Origin: Corynebacterium sp. HMSC05H05
Lineage (GTDB): Bacteria; Actinomycetota; Actinomycetes; Mycobacteriales; Mycobacteriaceae
DNA: 64,000 nucleotides
Reading direction: 5' to 3'
NCBI RefSeq assembly: GCF_001807265.1
Contig: NZ_KV788402.1
Span: forward strand, 22,392-86,391
A program made the translations under genes and the position numbers. Of this stretch, positions 44,830 to 60,235 are shown one piece after another. Position 1 is the first letter of the stretch. Each line of letters starts with the position of its first letter. Under the pieces are notes generated by a model. The model was not told the DNA's origin and did no database searches. It worked only from the letters and a program-made list of their open reading frames with translations.

Positions 44830-45450
44830 ATGGACAACCCCACCCCGCCCCGTAAACGCGCCTCCGACGCAGAGCGTCACACCGCCGCCAAGCATCTCCA
44901 GGAAGCGTTCGCCGACGGGCAGCTCTCCATGTCCGAGTTCGACGAGCGCTCCCGCGCTCTCTACGCCGCCACGTACGCCGATGAGCTCCCCGCATTGGTG
45001 GAGGATCTCTCCCCCGTCGCGCATGCCGAGCGGGAGGCCGCTCCCTCCCAAACGAGGGTTTCTGGCGAAAGCGGTGGTTCCTCGTTTTCCCTGTGTGTCA
45101 TGGGCGGGACCGAACGCACCGGGCAGTGGCTCGTGGCACCGACGCATACCTCCATCACCCTGATGGGCGGCAACGCGCTCGACCTGCGCGAAGCCCGGCT
45201 CGCCTCGCGCGAAACCACGATCTACGCACTCTCGATCATGGGCGGCATCGACATCATCGTGCCCGAGGACGTCCGCGTGATCGACGACGGCGTGGGCATC
45301 ATGGGCGGCTTCGGGATGGAGGACCACCCCTCCTGCACCCTCTCCGTCGCGCAGCTGCCTGCCGACGCACCCGTGATCCGCGTTCGCGGCCTCGCACTCA
45401 TGGGCGGCGTGGGGATCACCCGCGCGGCCCGCGGCGTCCGGGTGCGGTAG
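44830..45450 (+). CDS. DUF1707 and LiaF-like domain protein
   Basis: A 206-residue protein. The N-terminal DUF1707 segment (RASDAERHTAAKHLQEAFADGQLSMSEFDERSRALYAATYADELPALVEDLS, residues about 10-60) is a short helical domain common in actinobacteria. The C-terminal half has repeated (I/L)MGG turns (SLCVMGGTERTGQW, ALSIMGGIDIIVPEDVRV, GVGIMGGFGMED) typical of LiaF/cell-wall-active-antibiotic response proteins. It likely acts in envelope stress sensing. Start ATG at 44830. Confidence 0.88.
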   Translation: MDNPTPPRKRASDAERHTAAKHLQEAFADGQLSMSEFDERSRALYAATYADELPALVEDLSPVAHAEREAAPSQTRVSGESGGSSFSLCVMGGTERTGQWLVAPTHTSITLMGGNALDLREARLASRETTIYALSIMGGIDIIVPEDVRVIDDGVGIMGGFGMEDHPSCTLSVAQLPADAPVIRVRGLALMGGVGITRAARGVRVR

Positions 45451-45469
45451 AGCGGCCCGTCGAAAAGCA

Positions 45470-45507
45470 AAACGCCCGGCCTCCCCTCGCGGGGAAGCCG
45501 GGCGTTT
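45470..45507. terminator. Bidirectional intrinsic terminator
   Basis: A GC-rich stem AAACGCCCGGC...GCCGGGCGTTT (45470-45507) with TTT on the plus side and TTTTGC on the minus side. It serves the DUF1707 gene (plus) and rpoC (minus), whose stops lie at 45450 and 45548. Confidence 0.88.
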
Positions 45508-45547
45508 CTCACGCAGACCTAGCTAAGCCAGAATGCTGGGCCTGGTG

Positions 45548-49546
<3,999 letters not shown>

Positions 49547-49630
49547 GTAAAAGTTCCTTTTCTTCTAGATGTGTGCTGTTCGTTCGTCGTGCCGTCGAAA
49601 AGCAAAAGCTTTACGACGGCTACCTAGCGC

Positions 49631-53128
<3,498 letters not shown>

Positions 53129-53445
53129 CTCTGGCGGAGGCTCACCGCACCGCGTCTGGCTTCGCGGCCCAGTGGCGTTTCCGCAGGATAAGTTAGCATT
53201 CGGTCTGCTTCGGAAGACCCGCCCCCAGAGACAACAAAATCACCTTGTCAAATCGGGTTTTTCCAATCCCGTTGCACAAGGCTCTCTATGCGTACTGGAG
53301 ACGGCTTCCAGCGCAAAGAACAACCATAGAGTAATCTCCCCCGTTTGTAAAGGCCCCCGCCATCACTTCCGCCGGTCTGCCCGATGCCGTCTGGGCGCCT
53401 CGTGCGGTTGCTGCCGGAAGCCTACCACCCGCCATCCGCGCGCGG
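53129..53445. promoter_or_regulatory. rpoB upstream region
   Basis: 317 nt without a gene, containing the rpoB promoter on the minus strand. TACTCT (plus-strand AGAGTA, 53330-53335) is a possible -10 hexamer. The long untranslated leader that would follow is typical of rpoBC. The interval also separates the DUF3068 gene from rpoB. I see no terminator after that region and no regulatory RNA I can name. Confidence 0.45.
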
Positions 53446-54369
53446 TCAATCGCGACGCGCCGCACGCCCCGGACGCAGCGCGCCCGCCAGGCCCGCAAGG
53501 GTCAGCGCCGCACCAACCCAGGCCAGCACGCGCCACAGCCCGCGGTCCGCCGCGGCGGTCTGCGCGTCGCCCACCTTCTGCACAAGCTTCTCGACGTCCT
53601 GCCGGTCCATCACCCCGTCATAGGTGACCACATTCTGAACCCCGGTGCCCTCGGCGTCTGCGTAGTAGTCGTCCACCTTCTCGTCGATGCCCACGACCAC
53701 ACCAGTTTCTTGGTCCACCAGGATGTCGCGGTCGGCGGCGTGGTGCAGGAAGGTGCGCTCCCCATCAATCGTGAGCGTGTTGCGCGGGTCCGCGTAGCGC
53801 ATGGCAACGTTCGTCGGTGCGATGTGCTGCGCGTAGCGGTACACGGTGCGACCGGCTATCTCCTCCTCGCCAGCAAACTCTGCCGGCGCGGCGCCGCGCA
53901 GCACCGGGTCGAAGACCTCCACTGTGTCCTGTGTCGCGGGGGCGGGGAAGGTCAACCACGCGCCGTCGATAGGCAATTGCGTTGCGGGCATGCCCATGAC
54001 CAAAAGCGCCTCCGCCGGCCCGGTCGCCGCACCCGTGACGCGGTCCACCGCGAACGACCACGTCGACGCCGTAAGCAGGTCGTTGAAGTCCGAGCCAGAC
54101 TCCCCCGCCCGCAGCGTGTCGCCCACGCGCACGCTCGCCGTGTCGGAATCGGACGGCTCCTGGATCTCCATGTGCAGCTGGCGCGTCACCGGCGCCGCCT
54201 CGCCGTCGCGGGTGCCGTTCGGGTCCGTGATGGTCCACGTGGCCTCCCCCAGCGCCAACGGCAGTCGGTTGCCGGAAAGCAGCACGTTCGGCGCCAACAG
54301 CCCCGCCACCACCAGCGCAGCACCGACGCCGGCGAGCAACACGGAAAGAATGCGGGAAGTGGGCAGCAT
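53446..54369 (-). CDS. DUF3068 (PorA-family) membrane protein
   Basis: A 307-residue protein with an N-terminal helix (MLPTSRILSVLLAGVGAALVVAGLLAP), a large extracytoplasmic domain and a C-terminal membrane helix (LWRVLAWVGAALTLAGLAGAL) followed by a basic tail. The internal pattern (TGAATGPAEALLVMG..., GRTVYRYAQHIAPTNV, DGERTFLHHAADRDILVDQETGVVVGIDEKV) is that of DUF3068, annotated porin PorA family in corynebacteria although porin activity is not established. The ATG at 54369 is used; upstream codons are non-coding. It lies between rplL and rpoB. Confidence 0.85.
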   Translation of the reverse strand: MLPTSRILSVLLAGVGAALVVAGLLAPNVLLSGNRLPLALGEATWTITDPNGTRDGEAAPVTRQLHMEIQEPSDSDTASVRVGDTLRAGESGSDFNDLLTASTWSFAVDRVTGAATGPAEALLVMGMPATQLPIDGAWLTFPAPATQDTVEVFDPVLRGAAPAEFAGEEEIAGRTVYRYAQHIAPTNVAMRYADPRNTLTIDGERTFLHHAADRDILVDQETGVVVGIDEKVDDYYADAEGTGVQNVVTYDGVMDRQDVEKLVQKVGDAQTAAADRGLWRVLAWVGAALTLAGLAGALRPGRAARRD

Positions 54370-54403
54370 GGTGGGAAAGTGTAGCGCACCCCAGACACGC
54401 GAA

Positions 54404-54438
54404 ACCCCCGCCCGCCGGTTGATACCGGCGACGGGGGT
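54404..54438 (-). terminator. Intrinsic terminator after rplL
   Basis: Minus strand: ACCCCCGTCGCCGGT pairs with ACCGGCGGGCGGGGGT, followed by TT, 22 nt after the rplL stop. It separates rplJ-rplL from the DUF3068 gene. Confidence 0.82.
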
Positions 54439-54460
54439 GTCGTCGTCAAGCAAAAAGCTC

Positions 54461-54850
54461 TTACTTGAGGGTGACCTTTGCGCCAGCCTCCTCGAGCTTG
54501 GTCTTGGCAGCCTCGGCGTCGTCCTTGGAAGCGCCCTCGAGGATAGCCTTCGGAGCACCCTCGACCATTTCCTTGGCGTCCTTCAGGCCCAGGCCCGGAA
54601 CCAGCTCGCGGACAACCTTGATCACGCCGATCTTCTTGTCGCCAGCGTCCTCGAGAACGACGTCGAACTCGTCCTTCTCCTCAGCGGCAGCCTCGCCGCC
54701 AGCGGCCGGAGCGCCTGCAGCTGCAACAGCAACCGGAGCGGCTGCGGTCACGTCGAAGACCTCCTCGAACTCCTTCAGGAACTCGGAGAGCTCGATGAGG
54801 GTCATTTCCTTGAACTGCTCGATGAGCTCATCCTTGGTGAGCTTAGCCAT
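54461..54850 (-). CDS. rplL: 50S ribosomal protein L7/L12
   Basis: Stalk protein L7/L12, 129 residues, recruiting translation factors. N-terminal dimerisation domain ([34 protein letters not shown]), Ala/Gly-rich hinge, and C-terminal factor-binding domain ([69 protein letters not shown]). Downstream of rplJ by 52 nt. Confidence 0.98.
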   Translation of the reverse strand: MAKLTKDELIEQFKEMTLIELSEFLKEFEEVFDVTAAAPVAVAAAGAPAAGGEAAAEEKDEFDVVLEDAGDKKIGVIKVVRELVPGLGLKDAKEMVEGAPKAILEGASKDDAEAAKTKLEEAGAKVTLK

Positions 54851-54902
54851 TGTGGCTTCCTTTCTGTTGTTGGGCGTTTACAGCCCGGGTGTAAAAGAGT
54901 GT

Positions 54903-55424
54903 TTATGCGGCTTCCTGCTTGTCCTGCAGTGCAGCGACAAGGCGGGCCGTCTTGGATGCCGGAGCCTGGAACAGGCCGGCTGCCTTTGCCAGAGAGCCCT
55001 CGAATGCGCCAGCAAGCTTGGCAAGGGTGGTCTCGCGGTTGTCCATCTCGGCCAGAGCGTCGACCTGGGAAGCGTCCAGGACGTTGCCGTCCATGTAGCC
55101 GCCCTTGATCACGAACGCGTCGTGGTCCTTGTTGAACTTCTTCATCACCTTCGCAGCGTCGACAGCAGCGTCGCCCTTAATGAACGCGACGGCGGTCGGG
55201 CCGGTGAGAAGATCATCGAGACCCTCAATACCCTGCTCGTTTGCAGCGATCTTGATGAGGGTGTTCTTGGCGACGTGGTACTCGACATCGAAGCCCATAT
55301 CGCCGCGCAGCTGCTGCAGCTGGCCGACGGTCAGGCCACGGTACTCAGTCAGCACGATGGAATCCGCCTCAGCGAACTTCTCCTTCAGAGCTGCAAGTTC
55401 CGCAGTGTTCTTCGGGTTTGCCAT
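54903..55424 (-). CDS. rplJ: 50S ribosomal protein L10
   Basis: Ribosomal protein L10, 173 residues, the base of the L7/L12 stalk and the translational repressor of its own operon. MANPKNTAELAALKEKFAEADSIVLTEYRGLTVGQLQQLRGDMGFDVEYHVAKNTLIKIAANEQGIEGLDDLLTGPTAVAFIKGD is canonical. Preceded by GGAGG and a structured leader. Confidence 0.98.
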   Translation of the reverse strand: MANPKNTAELAALKEKFAEADSIVLTEYRGLTVGQLQQLRGDMGFDVEYHVAKNTLIKIAANEQGIEGLDDLLTGPTAVAFIKGDAAVDAAKVMKKFNKDHDAFVIKGGYMDGNVLDASQVDALAEMDNRETTLAKLAGAFEGSLAKAAGLFQAPASKTARLVAALQDKQEAA

Positions 55425-55690
55425 GACACACGCCTCCTTCCGATAACTTCATGTTGTTCAATCCGCCCGGAGCATCTTGCCTATCGACGTTCGCTTCGCG
55501 CGAAGCTGACGCGTATCAAGCAAAAATGCCCCGTGCAGAAGCACGAGGCATACGTTGGAGTGTGCCGCGTTTCTCCTGCGTGGGTCGGCCCCGTAAGTGG
55601 AGCGCCTTCGACTCCCTCACGAGAGTGACCGACGGTCTTCGGTGAAACTTGAGCTCGGCCTTTGCGGCCGTTCAAACTTCGGTAGGGAAT
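55425..55690 (-). ncRNA. L10 leader with attenuator
   Basis: The rplJ 5' leader on the minus strand. It carries several stems, for example CACTCTCGTGAGGGAGTC and the CTTCGCGCGAAG hairpin, and a terminator-like hairpin TGCCTCGTG-CTTCTG-CACGGGGCA (55527-55550) followed by TTTTT (55522-55526). This matches the layout of actinobacterial L10 leaders, where L10(L12)4 binding controls the operon. The exact 5' end is not visible. An iterated 11-mer (55479-55489) lies within it. Confidence 0.75.
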
Positions 55691-55726
55691 GTTAGCGGGT
55701 CGAAGCGGGTTTGACCAAATCGCGGG

Positions 55727-55948
55727 TTACGCGGGCTGACGGTTTTGGCGGCGGTTCTCCAGGATCGGCGCTAGAGCCCTGGCGTCTCGCGACCACATCC
55801 GCCCCTCAACCTCGGTGAATCCAAGGTATTCGTAGAGACTCATTTGCTCACTACCCGGTTCAGAGTTGTGCCAGGCCGTCACCCAGTCGTCGATGTCGTT
55901 TGGCTCCACCTCGCCTGCCAAACAGCGATCCACAAAAGGCTTAAACAT
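55727..55948 (-). CDS. Putative antitoxin/immunity protein of the E3-type RNase
   Basis: A 73-residue acidic protein. The ATG at 55948 overlaps the toxin stop codon by 8 nt. The sequence FVDRCLAGEVEPNDIDDWVTAWHNSEPGSEQMSLYEYLGFTEVEGRMWSRDARALAPIL is of a type often found as the small gene behind a toxin in TA pairs (a short helical dimer with an LYEYLGFT segment). Coupling and order suggest it neutralises the RNase; that is inferred from context. Confidence 0.6.
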   Translation of the reverse strand: MFKPFVDRCLAGEVEPNDIDDWVTAWHNSEPGSEQMSLYEYLGFTEVEGRMWSRDARALAPILENRRQNRQPA

Positions 55949-56174
55949 CGATCTTCCTTCCACGAATTGGATCTCCAATTTGCGTCCCGCTCACTGCGTC
56001 AAAGACGCCGACGTGCTCCCCTCGCAGGTTATAACCCTCAATGTGGCCACGTAAAGGGTCGTACTCGTAGAGACGCTGGCTTTTTAGATTGCGCCATCTC
56101 GGCGTTCCCCTTCCCCGCACTCTTTCCAAATCGTCCAAGAATCCCGGCCTCGGCCGCGGAATATAGCTCGCCAT
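55941..56174 (-). CDS. Stand-alone colicin E3-type ribonuclease domain
   Basis: A 77-residue protein that aligns with the cytotoxic 16S rRNase domain of colicin E3: RLYEYDPLRGHIEGYNLRGEHVGVFDAVSGTQIGDP against E3 KIYEWDSQHGELEGY...HLGSFDPKTGNQLKGP. Asp39, Glu46 and Arg73 match E3 D510, E517 and R545. The E3 His513 position is Arg42 and the E515 position is His44. The ATG at 56174 has GGGGAGGG at a good distance, so upstream codons are not used. There is no secretion or receptor domain. Probably a toxin-antitoxin toxin, or a trimmed polymorphic toxin tip. Confidence 0.68.
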   Translation of the reverse strand: MASYIPRPRPGFLDDLERVRGRGTPRWRNLKSQRLYEYDPLRGHIEGYNLRGEHVGVFDAVSGTQIGDPIRGRKIDV

Positions 56175-56291
56175 AAAACCCTCCCCACCCGTTTGACGTT
56201 GTGGAGATGGCTCCGGTTCCCTTGCTTTACGACGCGCTTCGTTCCATCCGCGCCCCACATCCTCGTTCCCGCAAGACAGACTAGGAGCAAC

Positions 56292-56346
56292 AAACCAGGA
56301 GGACGGCCCTTTTTGAGCCGTCCTCCGGGGTCCTTACTCCTGGTTT
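56292..56346 (-). terminator. Nested inverted repeats, terminator-like
   Basis: An inner perfect 10-bp stem GGAGGACGGC (56298-56307)/GCCGTCCTCC (56317-56326) overlaps an outer 9-bp pair AAACCAGGA (56292-56300)/TCCTGGTTT (56338-56346). The two are mutually exclusive at the 5' arm. On the minus strand it lies 19 nt after the large wall-protein gene and probably ends the transporter operon. No long U-run follows. Confidence 0.6.
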
Positions 56347-56365
56347 GCGCGCTGGGGCCGTTGCC

Positions 56366-58624
56366 TTACGACGCGCTCCGCTCCACCCGCCGCAGCAACC
56401 TCGCCGCCGCGACGAACAGGACGCACCCGCCGATCAGCGCCATGACGCCCACGCCGATGGCGAGGCCCGCCCAGAATCCGCCCGCGGTCGGCGACGTGTC
56501 CGCCTCCTGGCCGTCTGGCTGCGCGCCGGCTGCGTCGAGCGACGAATGGACCCCGGTGCCGCTGCCGCCAGCGGGGTTGCGCGACGAGGCGTAGTCGTCG
56601 GGCGCGGCTGGGGCCTCAGACGTCGCGGGGCTGCTGGAGACCGTTGCGGGCTTCGCGGACTTGGAGTCTTCCCGGGAGTCGGCACTGGTCTTGCTTTTAC
56701 TGGTTTGCCGGTTGCTGGGCTTGCTTGAGGAGTTGCTGGCTCGGCTGCCTTCCGGCGCGCGCTGCGCCTGCGCCGCTGGTTTCGCGGAGTTTGTCTCCGC
56801 TGCACGCGCGGGCGCAGCCTGGGCGGGCGCAGCCTGGGCGGGCGCTGGTTGCTGGGCGTGAGTGGGCTCAGACGCCTGGCGACGATCCTTCGCTGTCTGC
56901 GCCGGCGTTGCCAGCGTCGAAACAGCCCCTGAACCGCCTTTGCCGCCGTCGTTGGTCTTGCGCGCGAGCGGCGCGAGCGTGTCGCCCGCCTTCTTAATCT
57001 CCTTTTCCAGTGAGCGGATGCCTTCCGCCAGCGCACCCGGCAGCGTGAGCTTGCCCTTGCCGGCACCGGCACCGGCACCGGAAGCGCCTGCGTCGCCGAG
57101 GCGGCCGTCGCGTGCGGCGGCGACGGCCTCGTCGCCCACGGCGAAGGCGGCCACCAGGTCCTCGGAGAAGTCCTCGCCGGAGGCGGACGTGCCGGCGAAG
57201 GCGAAGGTGGCGGTGTACACGCCGGGCTCGGTGAACCCGAAGCCTTGGTGGTCGTGGGCGTTGACCGGGTATTCGATCTGCTTGGAGGCGTCGCCGGAGT
57301 CCAGCTCCACGCGCAGGCCCCGCAGGTCCTCGTGCCAGGTGTAGATGCGTCCGGGCCCGGACACGTCGCGCATGGACACTGTGACCTTCGAACCTTGCAA
57401 CAGCGCGTCGGCCCCCACCCGGGTGGTGGAAAAGCCCAGCCAGGGCAGGTTTTTCTCCTGCGCCTGCGGCAGGATCCACATCGCCTCAGGCGACTCCGGA
57501 AAGCTCTCGCGCGCGCCTGCCGGCAGCGTCTTTCTGGCCGCGTCGGGCACGGCAAAAATGAAGCTGCCGGATTCGCGTTTGGCCTGGTTGTGGGGGTCGG
57601 AGTCGTCGATGAGCATTGCGCCTATCGACGCCCCTTCGGCCACCAACGCCATATCCATATGCCCGGCCTCGATGAGCTTGCGCCGGTCCTCGGCCGCGGC
57701 GGAACCGGTGCTTGTCGGCGTTGGCGCGGTCGTGGACGTGGACTGCGACGTGGTCGACGACGTGGGCCGCGGCGCGGGCTTCGGCTTCGCGCTCGTCGTG
57801 GGGCTGGCGGTGGTGGTTTCCTCCGTGGTGTTGGGGGTGCGCAGGTCGGTGGTGGTGCCCTCGGGCAGGCCGACGGTGGCGTCGTCGCCGACGAGCCAGT
57901 ACTGGGTCACCGGCTCCGAGCGCTCCACCCCGCCGCCTTTGAGCTCGGCGCGGCCCTGCCAGGTCATCTTGTAGATGCCTGGTTCAGAAAACGTCCAGGT
58001 GAAGTGGCCGTGGCCGCCGACGTCGTAGGTGATGGTGCGCATGTCCTCGTCTGCGGAGCTAAACAGCCGCTCCGGGTCGCCCACGCGCGAGGAGAAAAAC
58101 ACGTTGACGTCGCCGGGGCCGTCCATGTCCACCAGGTCGAAGTGCATGACGTTATCGACGAAGTTGTCCGGGATTTCGCCCGCCTCATGGGCGGGGTCGA
58201 ACGCGCCCAGGCCAGACCAGATGGGCCGCCAGCTGTCGGTCCAGTCCGCGGATTGCGGCGCGGCCCACACGGTGCTGCCGGGCTCGCCGAGGAAGTCCAG
58301 GGAGCCGTCCTCGGGCACGGTGAGCGTCGAGACGTCGTTGCCGTCCGCGTCCGCGTCCGGGGCAAGGCGGAAGCAAACCTTTTCCTGGTCGGTGACCTGC
58401 TGGCCGTCCACCGCCATCACGGTGAGCTTGTCGTTTTTGTAGGTGCCGTAGAGCGCGTCGTTGTGGGAGTGGTAGAGCAGTTTGCGCCCGGCGCACGGGT
58501 GGTCGATCTCCGGGACCTCCACGCTGTGGCCCGGGTCGCCGGGGTTGTGCTCCGCGGCCTGCGCAAGCGGTGCGGCCGCGAGCGTGAGCACCGCTGCGGC
58601 TGCTGCTGCGACGAATCGCTTCAC
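56366..58624 (-). CDS. Anchored-repeat cell surface protein of the metal ABC operon
   Basis: A 752-residue secreted, membrane-anchored protein: signal peptide 1-24, first repeat domain with HGHFTWTFSEPG (HxH at 205-207), a Thr/Pro/Ser-rich linker (about 255-310), a second repeat domain starting GHMDMALVAEG with HDHQGFGFTEPG (HxH at 457-459), a long Ala/Pro/Ser-rich stretch, then a C-terminal helix (FWAGLAIGVGVMALIGGCVLFVAAA) and basic tail. It fits the actinobacterial ABC transporter-associated repeat family. The GTG at 58624 overlaps the permease stop (GTGA). It likely captures or relays metal at the surface; that is inference. An iterated 11-mer lies at 57620-57630. Confidence 0.83.
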   Translation of the reverse strand: MKRFVAAAAAAVLTLAAAPLAQAAEHNPGDPGHSVEVPEIDHPCAGRKLLYHSHNDALYGTYKNDKLTVMAVDGQQVTDQEKVCFRLAPDADADGNDVSTLTVPEDGSLDFLGEPGSTVWAAPQSADWTDSWRPIWSGLGAFDPAHEAGEIPDNFVDNVMHFDLVDMDGPGDVNVFFSSRVGDPERLFSSADEDMRTITYDVGGHGHFTWTFSEPGIYKMTWQGRAELKGGGVERSEPVTQYWLVGDDATVGLPEGTTTDLRTPNTTEETTTASPTTSAKPKPAPRPTSSTTSQSTSTTAPTPTSTGSAAAEDRRKLIEAGHMDMALVAEGASIGAMLIDDSDPHNQAKRESGSFIFAVPDAARKTLPAGARESFPESPEAMWILPQAQEKNLPWLGFSTTRVGADALLQGSKVTVSMRDVSGPGRIYTWHEDLRGLRVELDSGDASKQIEYPVNAHDHQGFGFTEPGVYTATFAFAGTSASGEDFSEDLVAAFAVGDEAVAAARDGRLGDAGASGAGAGAGKGKLTLPGALAEGIRSLEKEIKKAGDTLAPLARKTNDGGKGGSGAVSTLATPAQTAKDRRQASEPTHAQQPAPAQAAPAQAAPARAAETNSAKPAAQAQRAPEGSRASNSSSKPSNRQTSKSKTSADSREDSKSAKPATVSSSPATSEAPAAPDDYASSRNPAGGSGTGVHSSLDAAGAQPDGQEADTSPTAGGFWAGLAIGVGVMALIGGCVLFVAAARLLRRVERSAS

Positions 58625-59490
58625 CGTTGCACCCCCTGAATCCAGCCGGCCAGCGCACCGCGTTTCGGGGCGAACAGCCAGCTCAGCGCGAAGATGGCGG
58701 TCACGGCCAAAACGATGGTCGCGCCCGTGGGCGAGTCGTAGGACCACGCCAGCCACACCCCCGCCACGCTGCCGGCCACGCCGAACGCGGCGGCGATACA
58801 CATCATCGTGCCCAGCTTGTCCGTGAACAGCCGCGCCGCGGCGGCCGGGGTGATCAGCAGCGCTACCACCAGGATGTTGCCCACCGTCTGCACCGCCAGC
58901 ACCACCGCGAAGGTCACGCACAGGTACAGCGCCAGATCCAGCGCGGCGACCGGCAGGTTCATCGCGCGGGCGGTCTCCCGGTCCAGTGCCACCGCTGTGA
59001 GCCACGGGCGAAGCGCCACCACCACGGCCACGATTAGCGCGCCGGCGACGGCGTGGACGGCCAGCGTGGCGGAGCTGACGCCCGTCAGCGAGCCGAACAA
59101 AAACGAGCTGACGGAGGCGGTGTAGCCCTCCGCCCGGGAGATCACCACCAGGCCGAAGGCGAACGCGGCGGTGAACACGATGCCGATCACGGAGTCCTCT
59201 TTAATGGTGCGCCGCTGAGACATCACGGCGATCAGCACCGCGACGATCGCGCCGGCCACCGCCCCGCCCAGCAGCACGGAGACCTGCCAGGCAAACGCCA
59301 CCGCGATGCCCGGAAAGACGGCGTGCGCCACCGCGTCGCCGATAAAGGCCATGCCGCGCAGCACCACAAAACAGCCCACCACCGCGCACAGCACCGCCGC
59401 GATCACCGCGGCTGCCAGCGCGCGCGGCAGAAACGCCAGCTGGGGGTTGGCCATGTCGGCCAGGAATTGCACAAACGAAATCTCAGGCAC
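58621..59490 (-). CDS. Metal ABC transporter permease (ZnuB/anchored-repeat type)
   Basis: A 289-residue ABC-3 family permease, with eight or nine membrane helices: PRALAAAVIAAVLCAVVGCFVVLRGMAFIGDAVAHAVFPGIAVAF, SVIGIVFTAAFAFGLVVIS, and AVQTVGNILVVALLITPAAAARLFTDKLGTMMCIAAAFGVAGSVAGVWLAWSYDSPTGATIVL. These are hallmarks of zinc/manganese permeases. The GTG at 59490 (MPEISFVQFLADM) overlaps the ATPase gene by 8 nt; the longer frame overlaps that gene widely and is rejected. Confidence 0.93.
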   Translation of the reverse strand: MPEISFVQFLADMANPQLAFLPRALAAAVIAAVLCAVVGCFVVLRGMAFIGDAVAHAVFPGIAVAFAWQVSVLLGGAVAGAIVAVLIAVMSQRRTIKEDSVIGIVFTAAFAFGLVVISRAEGYTASVSSFLFGSLTGVSSATLAVHAVAGALIVAVVVALRPWLTAVALDRETARAMNLPVAALDLALYLCVTFAVVLAVQTVGNILVVALLITPAAAARLFTDKLGTMMCIAAAFGVAGSVAGVWLAWSYDSPTGATIVLAVTAIFALSWLFAPKRGALAGWIQGVQR

Positions 59491-60235
59491 GGGCAGCCTC
59501 CAAATGCGCTCGCACGCCGCGCAGCCACGGCGAATCCTCGTCGACAGAGAAGGTGCGGGTCCACGGGGCGTCGTCGTTAAGCTCATGCGTCGCGGCATCA
59601 GCGACAACGCCGCGGTTGAACAGCACCAAGCGGTCGCAGGAATCGATGGCCTCGGCGATGTTGTGGGTGGACATGACAACGCCGAGCCCCCGGTCCACCA
59701 GGCGGCGGAATAGCCGCAGCAGGTGCTCGGTGGTGGGGATGTCCAGGCCGGTAAACGGTTCGTCGAGAAGCAGCATGCCCGGCCGCCGCACCAGGGCGCG
59801 CGCGATGAGCACACGCTGGCGCTGGCCGCCGGACAGGTCGTGGATTGGGCGCGCGGCCAGGTCGGTCAGGTTGACCATTTCCAAAGCTCGCTCGGCGGCG
59901 CGGTGCTCGCGCTCGCCAGCGCGTTGCCACCACGGGCGCTGGCCCAGGGTGGCGTTGAGCGTGGCGTCGTAGACGTCGATGGGGAAATCCCAGGCCACGT
60001 TGTGCGCTTGCGGCACGTACCCCACCACCTTGCGCACCGGGCGCCTGCCAGCGGAGACCGTCCCGGCGTCCGCAGGGATAAGGCCTAGCACCGCACGCAT
60101 GAGGGTGGTCTTGCCCGCGCCGTTGGGCCCGAGCAGGCCGACGAACTCGCCGCCGCGCAGCGTGAGGTCCACCCCGCGGAACACGTCGCGGCCCGGATAC
60201 GACACCGCCAGGTCGCGCACCTCAATCCTTCTCAT
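59483..60235 (-). CDS. Metal ABC transporter ATP-binding protein
   Basis: A 250-residue ATPase: Walker A GPNGAGKTT (about 36-44), Q-loop in YVPQAHN, ABC signature LSGGQRQR (about 134-141), Walker B LLLDEPFTGLD, and H-switch in MSTHNIAEA. The order of motifs and the operon match the metal ABC family. ATGA overlap with the upstream gene (60232-60235). Confidence 0.95.
   Translation of the reverse strand: MRRIEVRDLAVSYPGRDVFRGVDLTLRGGEFVGLLGPNGAGKTTLMRAVLGLIPADAGTVSAGRRPVRKVVGYVPQAHNVAWDFPIDVYDATLNATLGQRPWWQRAGEREHRAAERALEMVNLTDLAARPIHDLSGGQRQRVLIARALVRRPGMLLLDEPFTGLDIPTTEHLLRLFRRLVDRGLGVVMSTHNIAEAIDSCDRLVLFNRGVVADAATHELNDDAPWTRTFSVDEDSPWLRGVRAHLEAARA

Noticed and set aside
56084..56293. Minus-strand frame upstream of the E3-type RNase as an N-terminal toxin part
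   Set aside because: It is in another frame, has no domain features, and the RNase has its own strong ribosome binding site at 56174.
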